Positions 1-11,602 of a stretch of DNA of 64,000 bases are shown here, piece by piece; positions within the stretch are counted from its first letter, which is position 1; each line of letters begins with the position of its first letter. The notes under the pieces are model-generated. The model was not told the DNA's origin and made no database searches. It saw nothing but the letters and a program-made list of their open reading frames with translations. Position numbers and translations under genes: made by a program. Source of the DNA: Mesorhizobium sp. RMAD-H1 (lineage in GTDB: Bacteria; Pseudomonadota; Alphaproteobacteria; Rhizobiales; Rhizobiaceae); the NCBI RefSeq assembly GCF_014191375.1, contig NZ_JACHWN010000004.1, positions 124,001-188,000 on the forward strand, written 5' to 3'.

Positions 1-61
1 GATCTGAAAAGAGTGCCTCCCCGCCGCGTTCTCCGCTCAGTTTCTCGGCTATGAGCCGCAT
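1..61 (-). CDS. ccmA: Heme exporter ATP-binding protein CcmA, N-terminal fragment
   Basis: Reading leftward from an ATG at 61, the first 20 codons give MRLIAEKLSGERGGEALFSD and run off the window edge. This matches the usual start of CcmA, the ATPase of the CcmAB exporter in c-type cytochrome maturation. A GGAGG ribosome-binding site (bases 66-70, complement) lies four bases before the ATG. From general knowledge, ccmA commonly sits divergent from acnA in rhizobia, as here. Only the N-terminus is visible and no Walker motif is present, so the call rests on the leading residues and the neighbour. Confidence 0.72.
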   Translation of the reverse strand, partial: MRLIAEKLSGERGGEALFSD

Positions 62-309
62 TTTGCCTCCGGTTTGCTCATGCTGCGGGGGCGGCGCAAC
101 AATTCGCCGCAACTACCAATTTTGCGCAATAACAGTCTGGAACAGTTTTAGGAAACTCATTATACAGCAGCTACCACGCCAGCGGTCGGTGTGGAAACCA
201 TTTTTGGCCGATCTCAGATGCCTGCTTCCTTGACGGCAGACAACGGGACGGACAGCGGAAATGACTGCACCCGCACCTTGAGCCGCGTCCTTGAAACGCT
301 GGCATTAGG

Positions 310-353
310 CGTTCGTCCTGGTTTTTCGGCCAGCAGCATAAGGACGAACGTTC

Positions 354-355
<2 letters not shown>
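310..355. promoter_or_regulatory. Inverted repeats covering the acnA ribosome-binding site
   Basis: CGTTCGTCCT at 310-319 is perfectly complementary to AGGACGAACG at 341-350, with a 21-base loop between. The right arm contains the AGGA Shine-Dalgarno of acnA, nine bases before its GTG. In RNA the stem would hide the ribosome-binding site. The right arm also belongs to a 12-base perfect palindrome, ACGAACGTTCGT (344-355), which covers the start codon. The element could therefore be a DNA operator instead of, or as well as, an RNA switch. The repeats are seen directly; the function is inferred. Confidence 0.5.
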
Positions 356-3041
<2,686 letters not shown>

Positions 3042-3065
3042 TCGAACCTTTACGAGGAAAAGCGA

Positions 3066-3093
3066 AGCCGCCGGAGCGATCCGGCGGCTTTTT
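3066..3093 (+). terminator. Rho-independent terminator of acnA
   Basis: A ten-base-pair GC-rich stem (3066-3075 with 3080-3089) closes a GCGA tetraloop and is followed directly by T residues. It starts 25 bases after the acnA stop codon. Confidence 0.93.
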
Positions 3094-3276
3094 CGTTCAG
3101 AGGGGCCTGGTCGATCTCACCGCAACGTGACTTCCTATTGATCCGGCTGTTTTCTAGAAGTAGATGGCAATGCCAATAATTACAGGAAACGCCTGATACG
3201 GCACGCTATGACAACGATCGCCGGAAGAGCAGAACGGTTGGAACCGATCGCAAGCCGACACCCGTGGGCCCTATAT

Positions 3277-4080
3277 ATGCGGGGGTGGAATTTTTCACTG
3301 TTTGCCGGTGTCCTTGCTCTGTCGGCGCAGTTCGCCCCGGCGCAGGCGCATGATCTCGATGAGCCAGGTATGAAGCGCGCGCCGATCACCACGCGCGGTG
3401 TCGTCGAGCTCTTCACCAGCCAGGGCTGTAATTCCTGTCCGCCGGCGGATGCGCTCCTGAGCGATCTCGCCAAGCGCAACGATGTCGTGGCGCTCGCCTT
3501 CCATGTCGACTATTGGGATTATCTCGGATGGCGTGACACGCTTGCCTCGCCGGAGAATACGGGACGGCAGACGGCCTATCGCAACGCCATGAAGGGCAGC
3601 ATGATCTACACCCCGCAGGTGATCCTGAACGGCCGGGTGCAGGTCAACGGCAATGATGCGGCGGGTATCCGGGCGGGACTTGCCAGGATGTCCGACGGCC
3701 CGGGCGGCCTGACCGTGCCCGTTTCCATCACCAGGCCGGATGACAAGCGCATCGTCATCGAGGCGGGCGCCGGTCCCAAGCCCGGCACGCCTGTGCATCT
3801 TATCATCGCCTATTTCGACGATACGGCGATCGTGCCGATCAGGGGTGGGGAGAATAACGGCCGTTCCATCGTCTACCGCAATGCCGTCCGCGATATCGAG
3901 ACGATCGGCATGTGGGATGGCAAGCCGCTGCGCGTGGAAATCCCCGCTTCCGAGCTTGCGAAGAAGAAGGCCTCGGGTTGTGCCGTGCTTCTGCAGGAAG
4001 TGAGCGGCGACGACCGCCTTGGCCCGATATGGGGCGCATCCATGCTGAGACCGCACGATCTTCCGGTGATCGAGCGCTAG
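3277..4080 (+). CDS. Secreted DUF1223 thioredoxin-fold protein
   Basis: The product matches the DUF1223 family. An N-terminal hydrophobic signal (WNFSLFAGVLALSAQFAPAQA) is followed by the family's core, VELFTSQGCNSCPPADALL, with a CNSC pair in a thioredoxin-like position, then FHVDYWDYLGW and YTPQVILNGR. It is probably exported to the periplasm; its biochemical role is not established. The reading frame extends upstream to an ATG at 3208, which would add 23 residues before the signal. I prefer 3277 because it gives a normal signal peptide, but neither start has a clear ribosome-binding site. It stands alone between the acnA terminator and a long gene-free stretch. Confidence 0.85.
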   Translation: MRGWNFSLFAGVLALSAQFAPAQAHDLDEPGMKRAPITTRGVVELFTSQGCNSCPPADALLSDLAKRNDVVALAFHVDYWDYLGWRDTLASPENTGRQTAYRNAMKGSMIYTPQVILNGRVQVNGNDAAGIRAGLARMSDGPGGLTVPVSITRPDDKRIVIEAGAGPKPGTPVHLIIAYFDDTAIVPIRGGENNGRSIVYRNAVRDIETIGMWDGKPLRVEIPASELAKKKASGCAVLLQEVSGDDRLGPIWGASMLRPHDLPVIER

Positions 4081-4255
4081 CCTTTCCCTGTGGTCTATGA
4101 GCCGTAGCACCTGCGGTCACGCGGCTGCTGTGCGAGCGATCCAGTCCGACATGCCCTGCCACGAGAATCCGAATCTGGCGTGAGATAACAAAAGGCGGAG
4201 AGGATGACGGCGAGAGATGAAGCCGGTAGCGCCGGTTCGTCGCGTCCTGTCGGAA

Positions 4256-4279
4256 ATCCGGCCAAAAAAAAGGCCGGAT
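4256..4279. repeat. Perfect inverted repeat with A8 loop
   Basis: ATCCGGCC (4256-4263) and GGCCGGAT (4272-4279) flank eight A residues. Read on the minus strand, the loop is eight T residues. It is not a normal terminator, because the T-run is in the loop and not after the stem. Confidence 0.6.
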
Positions 4280-4378
4280 CGTTCCAGCCTCGAGTGTCGT
4301 AGCTGTTGCCGTTGCGGATGTTGGAGAGCTGAGTGTTTCCAGCATCCATTTTAACCCAGAGCATGCCGCTCTGTTGCT

Positions 4379-4439
4379 GGTTCGGTCTGGGCAGCCCATT
4401 GGGCGGGGGGCTTGGGGTTAGGCTGATCCAGACCGAACC
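4379..4439. repeat. Long hairpin, 12 plus 5 base-pair stem
   Basis: GGTTCGGTCTGG (4379-4390) pairs perfectly with CCAGACCGAACC (4428-4439). Inside it CAGCC (4392-4396) pairs with GGCTG (4421-4425), leaving a G-rich 24-base loop. No T-run follows on either strand, so it is not a simple terminator. Confidence 0.7.
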
Positions 4440-4755
4440 GTCTCAGGCAACGGGATGAATCTTGCTGGCATATTCGGGCTGCAATGCGAATTCGACAAGG
4501 CGAAAATGTGGCGAGGCGTCACCAATGGAAACAGGGTGTAGCGTTTCGTGAGACAGAATTCGACGATCTGTGTCCGGAATTTTAACCGGTTGGCTCTTTT
4601 GGGCTTGAAAAGGAGCCGGGAAGGCTTCAACCTCTGGTCATCGAATTGTCATGCAAGCTCCTCGGCGGTGGATCATTGCCGTTGATTGAGGCAGGGCTTA
4701 CCGGCTGGATATGGCTGGACAGGCATCGCCCGGACGCTTTGGCAAAGAGGACGTG

Positions 4756-5145
4756 ATGGACGGCGGAAGCGGCGGAAATAGAGGTTCATCCGAGGACGAA
4801 GCGTCAGCTATTTCCATCGCGGCGGCGAGGACACGCCGCCAGGCGCCGTCGGTGACGTTCAACAGGCACGAGCTCAACAAGATCCTTCGCATCTATGGCC
4901 AGATGGTCGCATCGGGCGAGTGGCGGGATTACGCCATCGATCACTTGAGCGACCGCGCCGTCTTTTCGGTTTTCCGCCGCACGAGCGAAGTACCCCTGTT
5001 TCGCATTGAGAAGAACCCCAAGCTGGCGCAGCGCCAGGGCGCCTATTCAGTCATTGCGACCAGCGGGCTGATCCTCAAGCGCGGCCATGAGCTGGAACGC
5101 GTCCTGCGGGTCTTCGACCGGCACCTGCGCCTCGTGCAGGCTTAA
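4756..5145 (+). CDS. DUF2794 family protein
   Basis: The 129-residue product carries the DUF2794 core from about residue 30 on, including FNRHELNKILRIYGQMVASG, GEWRDYAIDHL, VFSVFRR, FRIEKNPKLA and ISGLILKRGHELERVL-like segments. The family is almost confined to alphaproteobacteria and has no assigned function; it looks cytoplasmic, with no signal peptide or membrane segment. The ATG at 4756 is chosen because AGAGGA lies at good spacing before it. An in-frame ATG at 4711 would add 15 residues but has no ribosome-binding site. The acidic, Ser/Gly-rich N-terminus is probably disordered. Confidence 0.85.
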   Translation: MDGGSGGNRGSSEDEASAISIAAARTRRQAPSVTFNRHELNKILRIYGQMVASGEWRDYAIDHLSDRAVFSVFRRTSEVPLFRIEKNPKLAQRQGAYSVIATSGLILKRGHELERVLRVFDRHLRLVQA

Positions 5146-5248
5146 CCCGCTCCATTCCTCGACAGGCGTATCTCCTGCAGCGTGTTCTGCCGGAGAGCTT
5201 CGGCAGGTGCCTGATCCGGCGCGTCGGGAAGCTTTTTCCGGATATGTC

Positions 5249-5283
5249 TTGAAGGAATATACGAATCATATATGATTCGTATA
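5249..5283 (+). promoter_or_regulatory. Promoter and palindromic operator of the ParD-like/map operon
   Basis: A perfect 26-base palindrome spans 5258-5283, with arms ACGAATCATA and TATGATTCGT extended by TAT/ATA. A promoter fits on top of it: TTGAAG at 5249-5254 and TATGAT at 5271-5276 with a 16-base spacer, so the palindrome covers the -10 box. It ends 16 bases before the start codon at 5300. This arrangement is typical of autorepression by small DNA-binding antitoxin-like proteins. The palindrome is seen; the repressor is inferred. Confidence 0.72.
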
Positions 5284-5299
5284 AAGCGAAGGATACGCC

Positions 5300-5512
5300 A
5301 TGGGCATCGTAAAGATCAGCGACGAACTGCATGAGGAACTGCGCAAGGCGAGCGACGTCATGTGCCGGTCGATCAACGCGCAGGCCGAGTACTGGATGAA
5401 GATCGGCATGCTGGCGCAGGCCAATCCGGATATGTCCTTCAACGAGATCGTGCAGATGCAATTGCGGGCTGCCGATGTCCATCTTCCGCCCATGCCGATA
5501 AGGCCGTCATGA
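5300..5512 (+). CDS. ParD-like antitoxin-family protein
   Basis: This 70-residue protein (MGIVKISDELHEELRKASDV start) has the ribbon-helix-helix beginning of ParD-like proteins: a short beta-strand, then helices. No ParE or RelE toxin follows. Instead its stop overlaps the start of the methionine aminopeptidase gene (ATGA at 5509-5512), so the two are probably translationally coupled. A perfect palindrome on the promoter suggests that it represses its own operon. Whether it acts as an antitoxin, or only as a regulator of map, cannot be told from sequence. AAGGATACGCC before the ATG serves as the ribosome-binding site. Confidence 0.85.
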   Translation: MGIVKISDELHEELRKASDVMCRSINAQAEYWMKIGMLAQANPDMSFNEIVQMQLRAADVHLPPMPIRPS

Positions 5513-6297
5513 TCAAATCGGCAGCGGATATGGAAAAGATGGCGGTGGCCGGCTCGCTCCTGGCTTCCGTCTTCACGCTTCTCGACCGGACGGATCTCGC
5601 CGGCATGACGACGATGCAGGTGAACGATCTCGTCGAGGATCATATCACGCGGGTCTTGCAGGCGCGGCCGGCCAGCAAGGGACAGTATGACTATCCCTAT
5701 GTGCTCAACTGCTCGAAGAACCAGGTCGTCTGCCATGGCATGCCCTCCGACAAGGACATCATCGCGGAAGGCGAGATCATCAATTTCGACATCACGTTGG
5801 AGAAGGACGGCTTCATCGCCGATTCCAGCAAGACCTATATGATCGGCGATGTCGCGCCCTTCGCCTCGCGTCTGGTGCGCGTGACCTATGAAGCCCTGTG
5901 GAAAGGCATCGCCGCCGTGCGCCCCGGCGCCTTCCTTGGCGATATCGGCCATGCCATCGAGCGCCACGCCAAGCGGCATAGCTACAGCGTGGTCCGCGAA
6001 TATTGCGGCCATGGCATCGGACGGCAGATGCATGAGGAGCCGCAGGTGCTGCATTTCGGCAGGCCGGGCACGGGCGTGCGCCTGCGTGAGGGCATGGTCT
6101 TCACCATCGAGCCGATGCTCAACCAGGGCTCGGCCAGGGTGAAGACCGAGGAGGATGGCTGGACGGTCGTCACCCGCGACAGCAAGCTCTCCGCGCAGTT
6201 CGAGCATACGGTGGCGGTGACGTCCGATGGCGTCCGCGTGCTGACCCTGCGCCCCGGCGAGGAGAAGATGCTGGCGGGGCTGAAACGGGCGGCGTGA
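5509..6297 (+). CDS. map: Type I methionine aminopeptidase
   Basis: This 262-residue enzyme removes the initiator methionine from nascent proteins in the cytoplasm. The pita-bread metal ligands are visible in order: Asp in NFDITLEKDGF, Asp in FIADSSKTYM, His168 in YCGHGIGRQMHEEP, Glu in VFTIEPM, and Glu in QFEHTVAV. The start is the ATG overlapping the ParD-like stop; the open frame runs further upstream only as a shadow of that gene. Many rhizobia carry a second, housekeeping map elsewhere, so this copy may be an accessory one, regulated by the ParD-like protein. Confidence 0.93.
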   Translation: MIKSAADMEKMAVAGSLLASVFTLLDRTDLAGMTTMQVNDLVEDHITRVLQARPASKGQYDYPYVLNCSKNQVVCHGMPSDKDIIAEGEIINFDITLEKDGFIADSSKTYMIGDVAPFASRLVRVTYEALWKGIAAVRPGAFLGDIGHAIERHAKRHSYSVVREYCGHGIGRQMHEEPQVLHFGRPGTGVRLREGMVFTIEPMLNQGSARVKTEEDGWTVVTRDSKLSAQFEHTVAVTSDGVRVLTLRPGEEKMLAGLKRAA

Positions 6298-6368
6298 TGG
6301 AGTTTATTGGAAACGCTGGCGGAACAGCACCCCCTCTGTCCCGCCGACGTTTACCGCAATGGCAATGA

Positions 6369-7589
6369 CTACCGCCGATCCCGCGCCGCCAGCGTGCGCA
6401 GGCGGAGCGCGTTCAGCTTGATGAAGCCGGCGGCGTCCTTCTGGTCGTAGGCGCCCTGGTCATCCTCGAAGGTGACGAGCTTGTCGGAATAGAGCGACTT
6501 CGGCGATTCGCGGCCGACGACCATGACATTGCCCTTGTAGAGCTTCAGCGTCACCTCGCCCTCGACATTCTCCTGGCTCTTGTCGATGGCCGCCTGCAGC
6601 ATTTCGCGCTCCGGCGAGAACCAGAAGCCATAGTAGATCAGCTCCGCATAGCGCGGCATCAGCTCGTCCTTCAGATGCGCCGCGCCGCGGTCGAGCGTGA
6701 TGCTCTCGATGGCGCGGTGAGCGGCGAGCAGGATCGTGCCGCCGGGGGTCTCATAAACGCCGCGCGACTTCATGCCGACGAAGCGATTCTCGACCAGATC
6801 GAGACGGCCGATGCCATTGTCGCGGCCATAATCGTTGAGCTTGGCCAGAAGCGTCGCGGGCGAAAGCCGCTCGCCATTGATCGACACGGCGTCGCCCTTC
6901 TCGAAGCCGACCTTGATGATCGTCGCCTTGTCGGGCGCGGCCTCGGGCGAAATGGTGCGCATATGCACATATTCCGGCGCGGCCTCGGCCGGGTCTTCCA
7001 GCACCTTGCCCTCGGAGGAGGAGTGCAGGAGGTTCGCGTCGACGGAGAACGGCGCTTCGCCTTGTTTGTCCTTGGCAACCGGGATCTGGTGCTTTTCAGC
7101 GAATTCGAGCAGCTCGGTGCGGCTCTTGAAGGTCCAGTCACGCCAGGGGGCGATGATCTTGATATCGGGGTTCAGCGCATAGGCCGAAAGCTCGAAGCGA
7201 ACCTGGTCGTTCCCCTTGCCGGTCGCGCCATGGGCGATGGCGTCGGCGCCGGTCTTCTTCGCGATCTCGATGAGGTGCTTCGAAATGAGCGGGCGGGCGA
7301 TGGAGGTACCGAGCAGATAGACCCCCTCATAGACGGCATTGGCCCTGAACATCGGGAAGACGAAATCGCGCACGAATTCCTCGCGCACGTCCTCGATGAA
7401 GATCTCCTTGATGCCCAGCATCTCGGCCTTCTTGCGCGCGGGCTCGAGTTCCTCGCCCTGGCCGAGATCGGCGGTGAAGGTAACGACCTCCGCGCCCAGC
7501 TCCGTCTGCAGCCATTTCAGGATGATCGAGGTGTCGAGGCCGCCGGAATAGGCGAGCACGACCTTTTTGACGTCTTTCCACTTGTTCAT
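6369..7589 (-). CDS. argG: Argininosuccinate synthase
   Basis: This 406-residue enzyme condenses citrulline and aspartate with ATP to argininosuccinate in arginine biosynthesis. The ATP-pyrophosphatase loop AYSGGLDTS is at residues 13-21. [18 protein letters not shown] and [11 protein letters not shown] motifs follow in the expected places. The start is the ATG giving [17 protein letters not shown]; the frame stays open another 52 codons upstream, but that part has no family similarity. It is divergent from a LysE-type exporter across 170 bases and convergent with map. Confidence 0.97.
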   Translation of the reverse strand: MNKWKDVKKVVLAYSGGLDTSIILKWLQTELGAEVVTFTADLGQGEELEPARKKAEMLGIKEIFIEDVREEFVRDFVFPMFRANAVYEGVYLLGTSIARPLISKHLIEIAKKTGADAIAHGATGKGNDQVRFELSAYALNPDIKIIAPWRDWTFKSRTELLEFAEKHQIPVAKDKQGEAPFSVDANLLHSSSEGKVLEDPAEAAPEYVHMRTISPEAAPDKATIIKVGFEKGDAVSINGERLSPATLLAKLNDYGRDNGIGRLDLVENRFVGMKSRGVYETPGGTILLAAHRAIESITLDRGAAHLKDELMPRYAELIYYGFWFSPEREMLQAAIDKSQENVEGEVTLKLYKGNVMVVGRESPKSLYSDKLVTFEDDQGAYDQKDAAGFIKLNALRLRTLAARDRR

Positions 7590-7759
7590 GTTCTTGTCCG
7601 GTAAGATGGGCCTGTGAATGGGGTGTGACGGGTCTTTTACCAGTTGGGTGCCCGCGCGCAAGCGACATGGCGGCCACACAGGGAACAGACCGCATGAAAC
7701 CGATGGCGGAAAGCATGAAAGCGCGTTAGTTTCCGCCCTGATCACCGGAGCATAAACCC

Positions 7760-8401
7760 ATGTCCTTCATTCCCGATTGGCCAGTCCTCGTCCAGTTCGC
7801 GATCGCGACCTTCATACTGTCGATCACGCCGGGACCTGACATGACGCTCTTCGTCGGACGCGCGCTCGCCCATGGCCGCGCCGCGGGCTTTGCCTGCCTT
7901 GCCGGCGCCTGCACGGGCATCGCCATCCACACCTCGATGGTAGCGCTCGGCCTTTCGGCTCTCATCGTCGCCTCGCCCCAGGCCTTCCTCGTGCTGAAGA
8001 TCGTCGGCGCAGGCTATCTCGTCTGGCTCGCCATCCAGGCGATCCGCCACGGCTCGGCCTTTTCACCGGAGAAAAAGGGTAGCGGCACACAGAGCCTTTT
8101 CAGGAACTGGGCGACGGGGCTCGGCATCAACCTGCTCAATCCGAAGATCATCCTGTTCTTCATGACCTTCCTGCCGCAATTCGTCTCGGCCAGCGATCCG
8201 CACGCGCCGGGCAAGCTGTTTTTCCTCGGGCTCTCCTTCATCCCGCTGTCGCTGCCCTTCGTCATCCCGATGATACTGGCAGCCGACAAATTTGCAGGAC
8301 TGCTCAAGAAGAATCCCACCGTGACGCGGATCACAGACTGGCTGTTCGCCGGCGTCTTTTCGGCATTCGCGATGAAGATCCTGATGACGCAGGCGAAGTG
8401 A
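7760..8401 (+). CDS. LysE/RhtB family amino-acid exporter
   Basis: This 213-residue inner-membrane protein belongs to the LysE superfamily. The N-terminal [19 protein letters not shown] signature and about six hydrophobic segments are visible, with the central [18 protein letters not shown] motif typical of RhtB-type exporters of homoserine, threonine or other amino acids. GGAG precedes the ATG at suitable distance. It is divergent from argG, which makes arginine or lysine export conceivable, but the substrate cannot be read from sequence. Confidence 0.9.
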   Translation: MSFIPDWPVLVQFAIATFILSITPGPDMTLFVGRALAHGRAAGFACLAGACTGIAIHTSMVALGLSALIVASPQAFLVLKIVGAGYLVWLAIQAIRHGSAFSPEKKGSGTQSLFRNWATGLGINLLNPKIILFFMTFLPQFVSASDPHAPGKLFFLGLSFIPLSLPFVIPMILAADKFAGLLKKNPTVTRITDWLFAGVFSAFAMKILMTQAK

Positions 8402-8404
8402 GGT

Positions 8405-8842
8405 TCAGGCGCGATAGCGGCCGGCGGACCGGCCGGCGATCAGCCAATAGATGAAGCCGGCGACGACGCCTGCGCCTGCCGCCGAGGCGACCATCACCGG
8501 ATCGCGCGCCTCGGGAATGCCGGCATTGAAGCCGTAAGCGGCAAGCACGATGGCAATGATCAGCCCGGCAATCGCGTAGAAAAGCCAGTCGCGTTTTGCG
8601 GTCAATTCACCCCACGCGATGGCAATGAGCGATGGGAAGAAAGCGAAATAGCCAATCAGGATTCCCATAAAGGGGGAGGAGACCAGAAGGCCGGGAAGAA
8701 AACCCTGGTCGGGATCGTTAGGCAGCACGCCAAGTGCTGCCAGAATAAGGGCATTCAGGAAGAATCCTGCGCCGATGACCGCGCAGCAATAGCCAAGCAC
8801 GATAAGGGCAAACCGGGCGAGGTAATAGAGAACGTCGTTCAC
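8405..8842 (-). CDS. Hypothetical four-helix membrane protein
   Basis: This is a 145-residue protein with four predicted membrane helices, roughly residues 5-35, 53-75, 85-103 and 115-135, and a basic C-terminus (GRSAGRYRA). I do not recognise the family. Its start overlaps the end of rlmN (ATGA, 8839-8842), so the two are probably co-transcribed and translationally coupled. The function is unknown; the coupling does not imply a role in RNA methylation. Confidence 0.8.
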   Translation of the reverse strand: MNDVLYYLARFALIVLGYCCAVIGAGFFLNALILAALGVLPNDPDQGFLPGLLVSSPFMGILIGYFAFFPSLIAIAWGELTAKRDWLFYAIAGLIIAIVLAAYGFNAGIPEARDPVMVASAAGAGVVAGFIYWLIAGRSAGRYRA

Positions 8843-10077
8843 GCCTCGCCGTGTCCCGCGATCATCATGGCTTCGAGCGCAAGGCGGTCCGCCTTGCGCA
8901 TGCGCTCCGATTCCGATTTGAGCTGGCCGCAGGCGGCGAGGATGTCACGGCCGCGCGGCGTGCGGATCGGCGAGGCATAGCCGGCATTGTTGACGTAATC
9001 GGCGAAGCGCTCGATCTGCTCCCAGTCGGAGCACTGATAGTTCGTGCCCGGCCATGGATTGAAGGGAATCAGATTGATCTTGGCCGGGATGCCCTTGAGC
9101 AGGCGCACCAGTTCCTTCGCATCTTCGAGGCTGTCGTTCACATCCTTCAGCATCACATATTCGAAGGTGATGCGGCGGGCATTCGACAGGCCGGGATAGG
9201 CGCGGCAGGCGGCGATGAGCTCTTCCAGCGGATATTTCTTGTTGATCGGCACCAGCATGTCGCGCAGATCGTTGCGCACGGCGTGGAGCGAGATGGCGAG
9301 CATGACGCCGATTTCCTCCCCGGTGCGGTAGATCTCCGGCACGACGCCTGAAGTTGAAAGCGTTATGCGGCGCTTCGAGAGCGACAGGCCGTCGCCGTCG
9401 GAGGCGATGAGCAGCGCCTTCTTCACTTCCTCGAAATTATAGAGCGGCTCGCCCATGCCCATCATGACGATGTTCGTCACCTTGCGCCCCTCGGCGGGCA
9501 CGATCGCGCCATCAGGCGTATCCTTGTCGGGGAAATCGCCGAGGCGGTCGCGCGCCGTCAGGAGCTGTGCGAGGATTTCCTCGGCCGTCAGGTTGCGCAC
9601 CAGTTTCTGCGTGCCGGTATGGCAGAAGGAACAGGTCAACGTGCAGCCGACCTGGCTCGAAATGCAGAGCGTGCCGCGCCCTTCCTCGGGGATATAGACG
9701 GTTTCGATCTCCACCGGCCTGCCTGCTCCACGCGGGGGAAAGCGGAACAGCCATTTGCGCGTGCCGTCGCTCGAAATCTGCTCGTCTACGATCTCCGGCC
9801 GGCCGATCGAGAAATGCTGCGCGAGAAGTGTGCGCATGTCCTTGGAGATGTTGAGCATATCGGCGAAATCCGACACGCCGCGCACATAGAGCCAGTGCCA
9901 CAATTGCGCGACGCGCATCTTGATCTGCCGCTCGGGCACGCCGATGCCGGCCAGCGCCTCGCCCATCTCGGCGCGGGTCATGCCGATCAGCGACGGCTTC
10001 GGCGCAATGCCGGCGCGGGCTGCTTGGCCAAGCGCGTCACGCGCTGCAGGAATGGTCAGGTCAAACGAAACGGACAT
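8839..10077 (-). CDS. rlmN: 23S rRNA/tRNA adenine-C2 methyltransferase RlmN
   Basis: This 412-residue radical-SAM enzyme methylates C2 of A2503 in 23S rRNA and A37 of some tRNAs. The 4Fe-4S motif CTLTCSFC gives Cys145, Cys149 and Cys152. [12 protein letters not shown] and the C-terminal DILAACGQL, with its mechanistic cysteine, are also present. The start is the ATG giving [10 protein letters not shown]; a TTG three codons upstream is a less likely alternative. It is followed without a gap by a small membrane-protein gene and separated from ialB by a terminator. Confidence 0.95.
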   Translation of the reverse strand: MSVSFDLTIPAARDALGQAARAGIAPKPSLIGMTRAEMGEALAGIGVPERQIKMRVAQLWHWLYVRGVSDFADMLNISKDMRTLLAQHFSIGRPEIVDEQISSDGTRKWLFRFPPRGAGRPVEIETVYIPEEGRGTLCISSQVGCTLTCSFCHTGTQKLVRNLTAEEILAQLLTARDRLGDFPDKDTPDGAIVPAEGRKVTNIVMMGMGEPLYNFEEVKKALLIASDGDGLSLSKRRITLSTSGVVPEIYRTGEEIGVMLAISLHAVRNDLRDMLVPINKKYPLEELIAACRAYPGLSNARRITFEYVMLKDVNDSLEDAKELVRLLKGIPAKINLIPFNPWPGTNYQCSDWEQIERFADYVNNAGYASPIRTPRGRDILAACGQLKSESERMRKADRLALEAMMIAGHGEA

Positions 10078-10219
10078 CGGTCTCAAACTTCAGGAATTTC
10101 GGGATAATATGGGTATTGACCCACCGCCGCGCCAGCAATGGGGCGAGCATCTCGCGCGGGCTCATAGCATGGAACGGACCTAACGTCACTCCCATAAGGG
10201 CCGGTGAGGGGGATGCATG

Positions 10220-10249
10220 AAAAAGGCCGGGCACAAGCCCGGCCTTTTT
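10220..10249. terminator. Bidirectional-looking terminator between ialB and rlmN
   Basis: GGCCGGGC (10225-10232) pairs with GCCCGGCC (10237-10244) around ACAA, with A5 on one side and T5 on the other. On the minus strand it sits 20 bases after the ialB stop. Confidence 0.93.
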
Positions 10250-10269
10250 CAACCCGTATCAGCAGGCGC

Positions 10270-10773
10270 TTAGTTGCATTTCTGGATCGCCTGAAGGGCG
10301 GCCGAGATGCCCTTGAGCGAATAGGTGTAGCTCGTATTGGTGCCGCGCTTGGAGACGGCCTTGACCGTCATGTCCGAGCCGGCGCGCATGGCCGCGATGA
10401 GCTGCGGCTCCTCGGCCGCATTCTCCATCCAGCCCGACTTGCCGTTGATGAACATGTTGAAGGTGCGGTTGCCGACGGTGACGGTCACCTTCGAATTGGG
10501 GCGCAGTTCGTACCCCGCCATGAATTGCGGTTCGAAACTGACGTTCTGGCCGGGCTTCTGGCTCACCAGGAAGAAATTGTCGCCGTGATCGACGTTGGCC
10601 GGCAGCTTCTGGGTCGGGACCGACAGGACGTAGCAGACCTTGCCATTGCCCGACTGGTAGCTGTATGCGCCCCACGCGTTGAACTGGCTGATCTGGCTCG
10701 GGGTCTGGGCAAGTGCCGTGCCCGCCATCCCCATCATGAACACAGAAGCCGCGACGATCGATTTTCCAAGCAT
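10270..10773 (-). CDS. Invasion-associated locus B (IalB) family protein
   Basis: This 167-residue secreted protein has a signal peptide MLGKSIVAASVFMMGMAGTA ending in ALAQ and an IalB domain, recognised by NAWGAYSYQ, KVCYVLSVPTQKLP, the NFFLVSQKPGQN-like segment and a conserved C-terminal cysteine (QKCN). In Bartonella IalB contributes to erythrocyte invasion, but family members are widespread in non-pathogenic rhizobia, so virulence should not be assumed. The ATG at 10773 has AGGAAAC directly upstream; the longer open frame is spurious. Confidence 0.9.
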   Translation of the reverse strand: MLGKSIVAASVFMMGMAGTALAQTPSQISQFNAWGAYSYQSGNGKVCYVLSVPTQKLPANVDHGDNFFLVSQKPGQNVSFEPQFMAGYELRPNSKVTVTVGNRTFNMFINGKSGWMENAAEEPQLIAAMRAGSDMTVKAVSKRGTNTSYTYSLKGISAALQAIQKCN

Positions 10774-11066
10774 GTTTCCTACCGGTTCTCTTTCGTTTGC
10801 TTCATACCCAAAACCCGGGATGGTGCCGCTTGCTGCGCCGCCCCCGCTCAATTCCCCTTAATTTGACTTAATCTGGGTTACCAAACGGTGAAGTTTTGCA
10901 GAAGCGCCATGCTTTTCTCGATGAAAAACCCAAGCCTTGAAGCGTTACCCTTGCAAGGGAGTTCATCCAAAAGAAAGCGGCGAGAATGTGTTCCCTCCGA
11001 CAGCCATCCACTGGGACGGCCGTCCCGCGATGGATCGGGGATCGCGGCGGAAGTGGCTTCGCGGCG

Positions 11067-11462
11067 CTATCCAGCGCTAGCCTTGGATGAATCGGCTTCT
11101 TCCAGCGCCTTGCGCGCGGCCTCGCGATGCGCCGGGGTGATATGCGAGCGGATGGCTGCGAGCGCGGTCATGAGGACCGCCACGTCGTCGGTGAAACCAA
11201 TCCCCAGGAGGATGTCGGGAACGAAATCGAAGGGGAGCACGAAATAGGCGAGCGCCGCCAGCAGCGTGCCGCGCACACGGAACGGCGTGCGGGGATCCAT
11301 CGCGCAATAATAGGCGGCCACTACCTCGTCCATGAAGGGGATGGACCGGGCGGCCTTGCGGGCGGTCTTCCAGAATCCGGCGCGCACCTGCTCGGCCCGC
11401 TTCTTCTGCTGCTCTTCGCTGCCGGGCTCCAGAATCTCGCCTATCTTCACGTTGTCCATCAT
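11067..11462 (-). CDS. YkvA family (DUF1232) membrane protein
   Basis: The 131-residue protein carries the DUF1232 core MDPRTPFRVRGTLLAALAYF followed by VLPFDFVPDILLGIGFTDDV, the typical P-x-D-x-x-P-D signature of YkvA-like proteins. One or two membrane segments are likely. The molecular function of the family is not known. The start at ATG 11462 has GGAGA at good spacing; the frame's long upstream extension is low-complexity and not conserved-looking. It is divergent from the phosphatase gene at 11603. Confidence 0.88.
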   Translation of the reverse strand: MMDNVKIGEILEPGSEEQQKKRAEQVRAGFWKTARKAARSIPFMDEVVAAYYCAMDPRTPFRVRGTLLAALAYFVLPFDFVPDILLGIGFTDDVAVLMTALAAIRSHITPAHREAARKALEEADSSKASAG

Positions 11463-11602
11463 CTTGGTCTCCGGATGAAAAACCGAATGGAAACATGGGA
11501 TGGCGGGTCGGCGCGCGCAAGGGTAGTGCCTGTTTGGCATTGCAATTGAAGGGCTTTTCCGGCAAACGGCTGCCGGTCCAAGCTCAGGAAACGCCGCTCC
11601 CC

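Larger units (their letters stand above)
4081..4755. other. Gene-free stretch with strong hairpins
   Basis: No convincing gene was found in these 675 bases. Short open frames on either strand lack recognisable motifs and good ribosome-binding sites. Two features stand out: a perfect eight-base inverted repeat around a run of eight A residues (4256-4279), and a long hairpin at 4379-4439. The stretch could hold a structured RNA, a decayed mobile element or a degraded gene, and the sequence does not decide between these. Confidence 0.5.

Noticed and set aside
51-233. 60-codon frame upstream of acnA
   Set aside because: No ribosome-binding site or motif; it overlaps the ccmA start and the acnA control region.
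4095-4364. 89-codon leftward frame with Asn/Gly-rich start, considered as a curlin-like fragment
   Set aside because: The repeat pattern is too short and irregular, and the frame crosses the A8-loop hairpin.
4418-4630. 70-codon leftward frame in the gene-free stretch
   Set aside because: No recognisable similarity or good start site; it could be a relic, but there is not enough to call a pseudogene.
10948-10959. CCCTTGCAAGGG palindrome between ialB and the DUF1232 gene
   Set aside because: A 12-base palindrome is seen, but nothing ties it to a promoter or regulator; palindromes of this length occur by chance at this scale.
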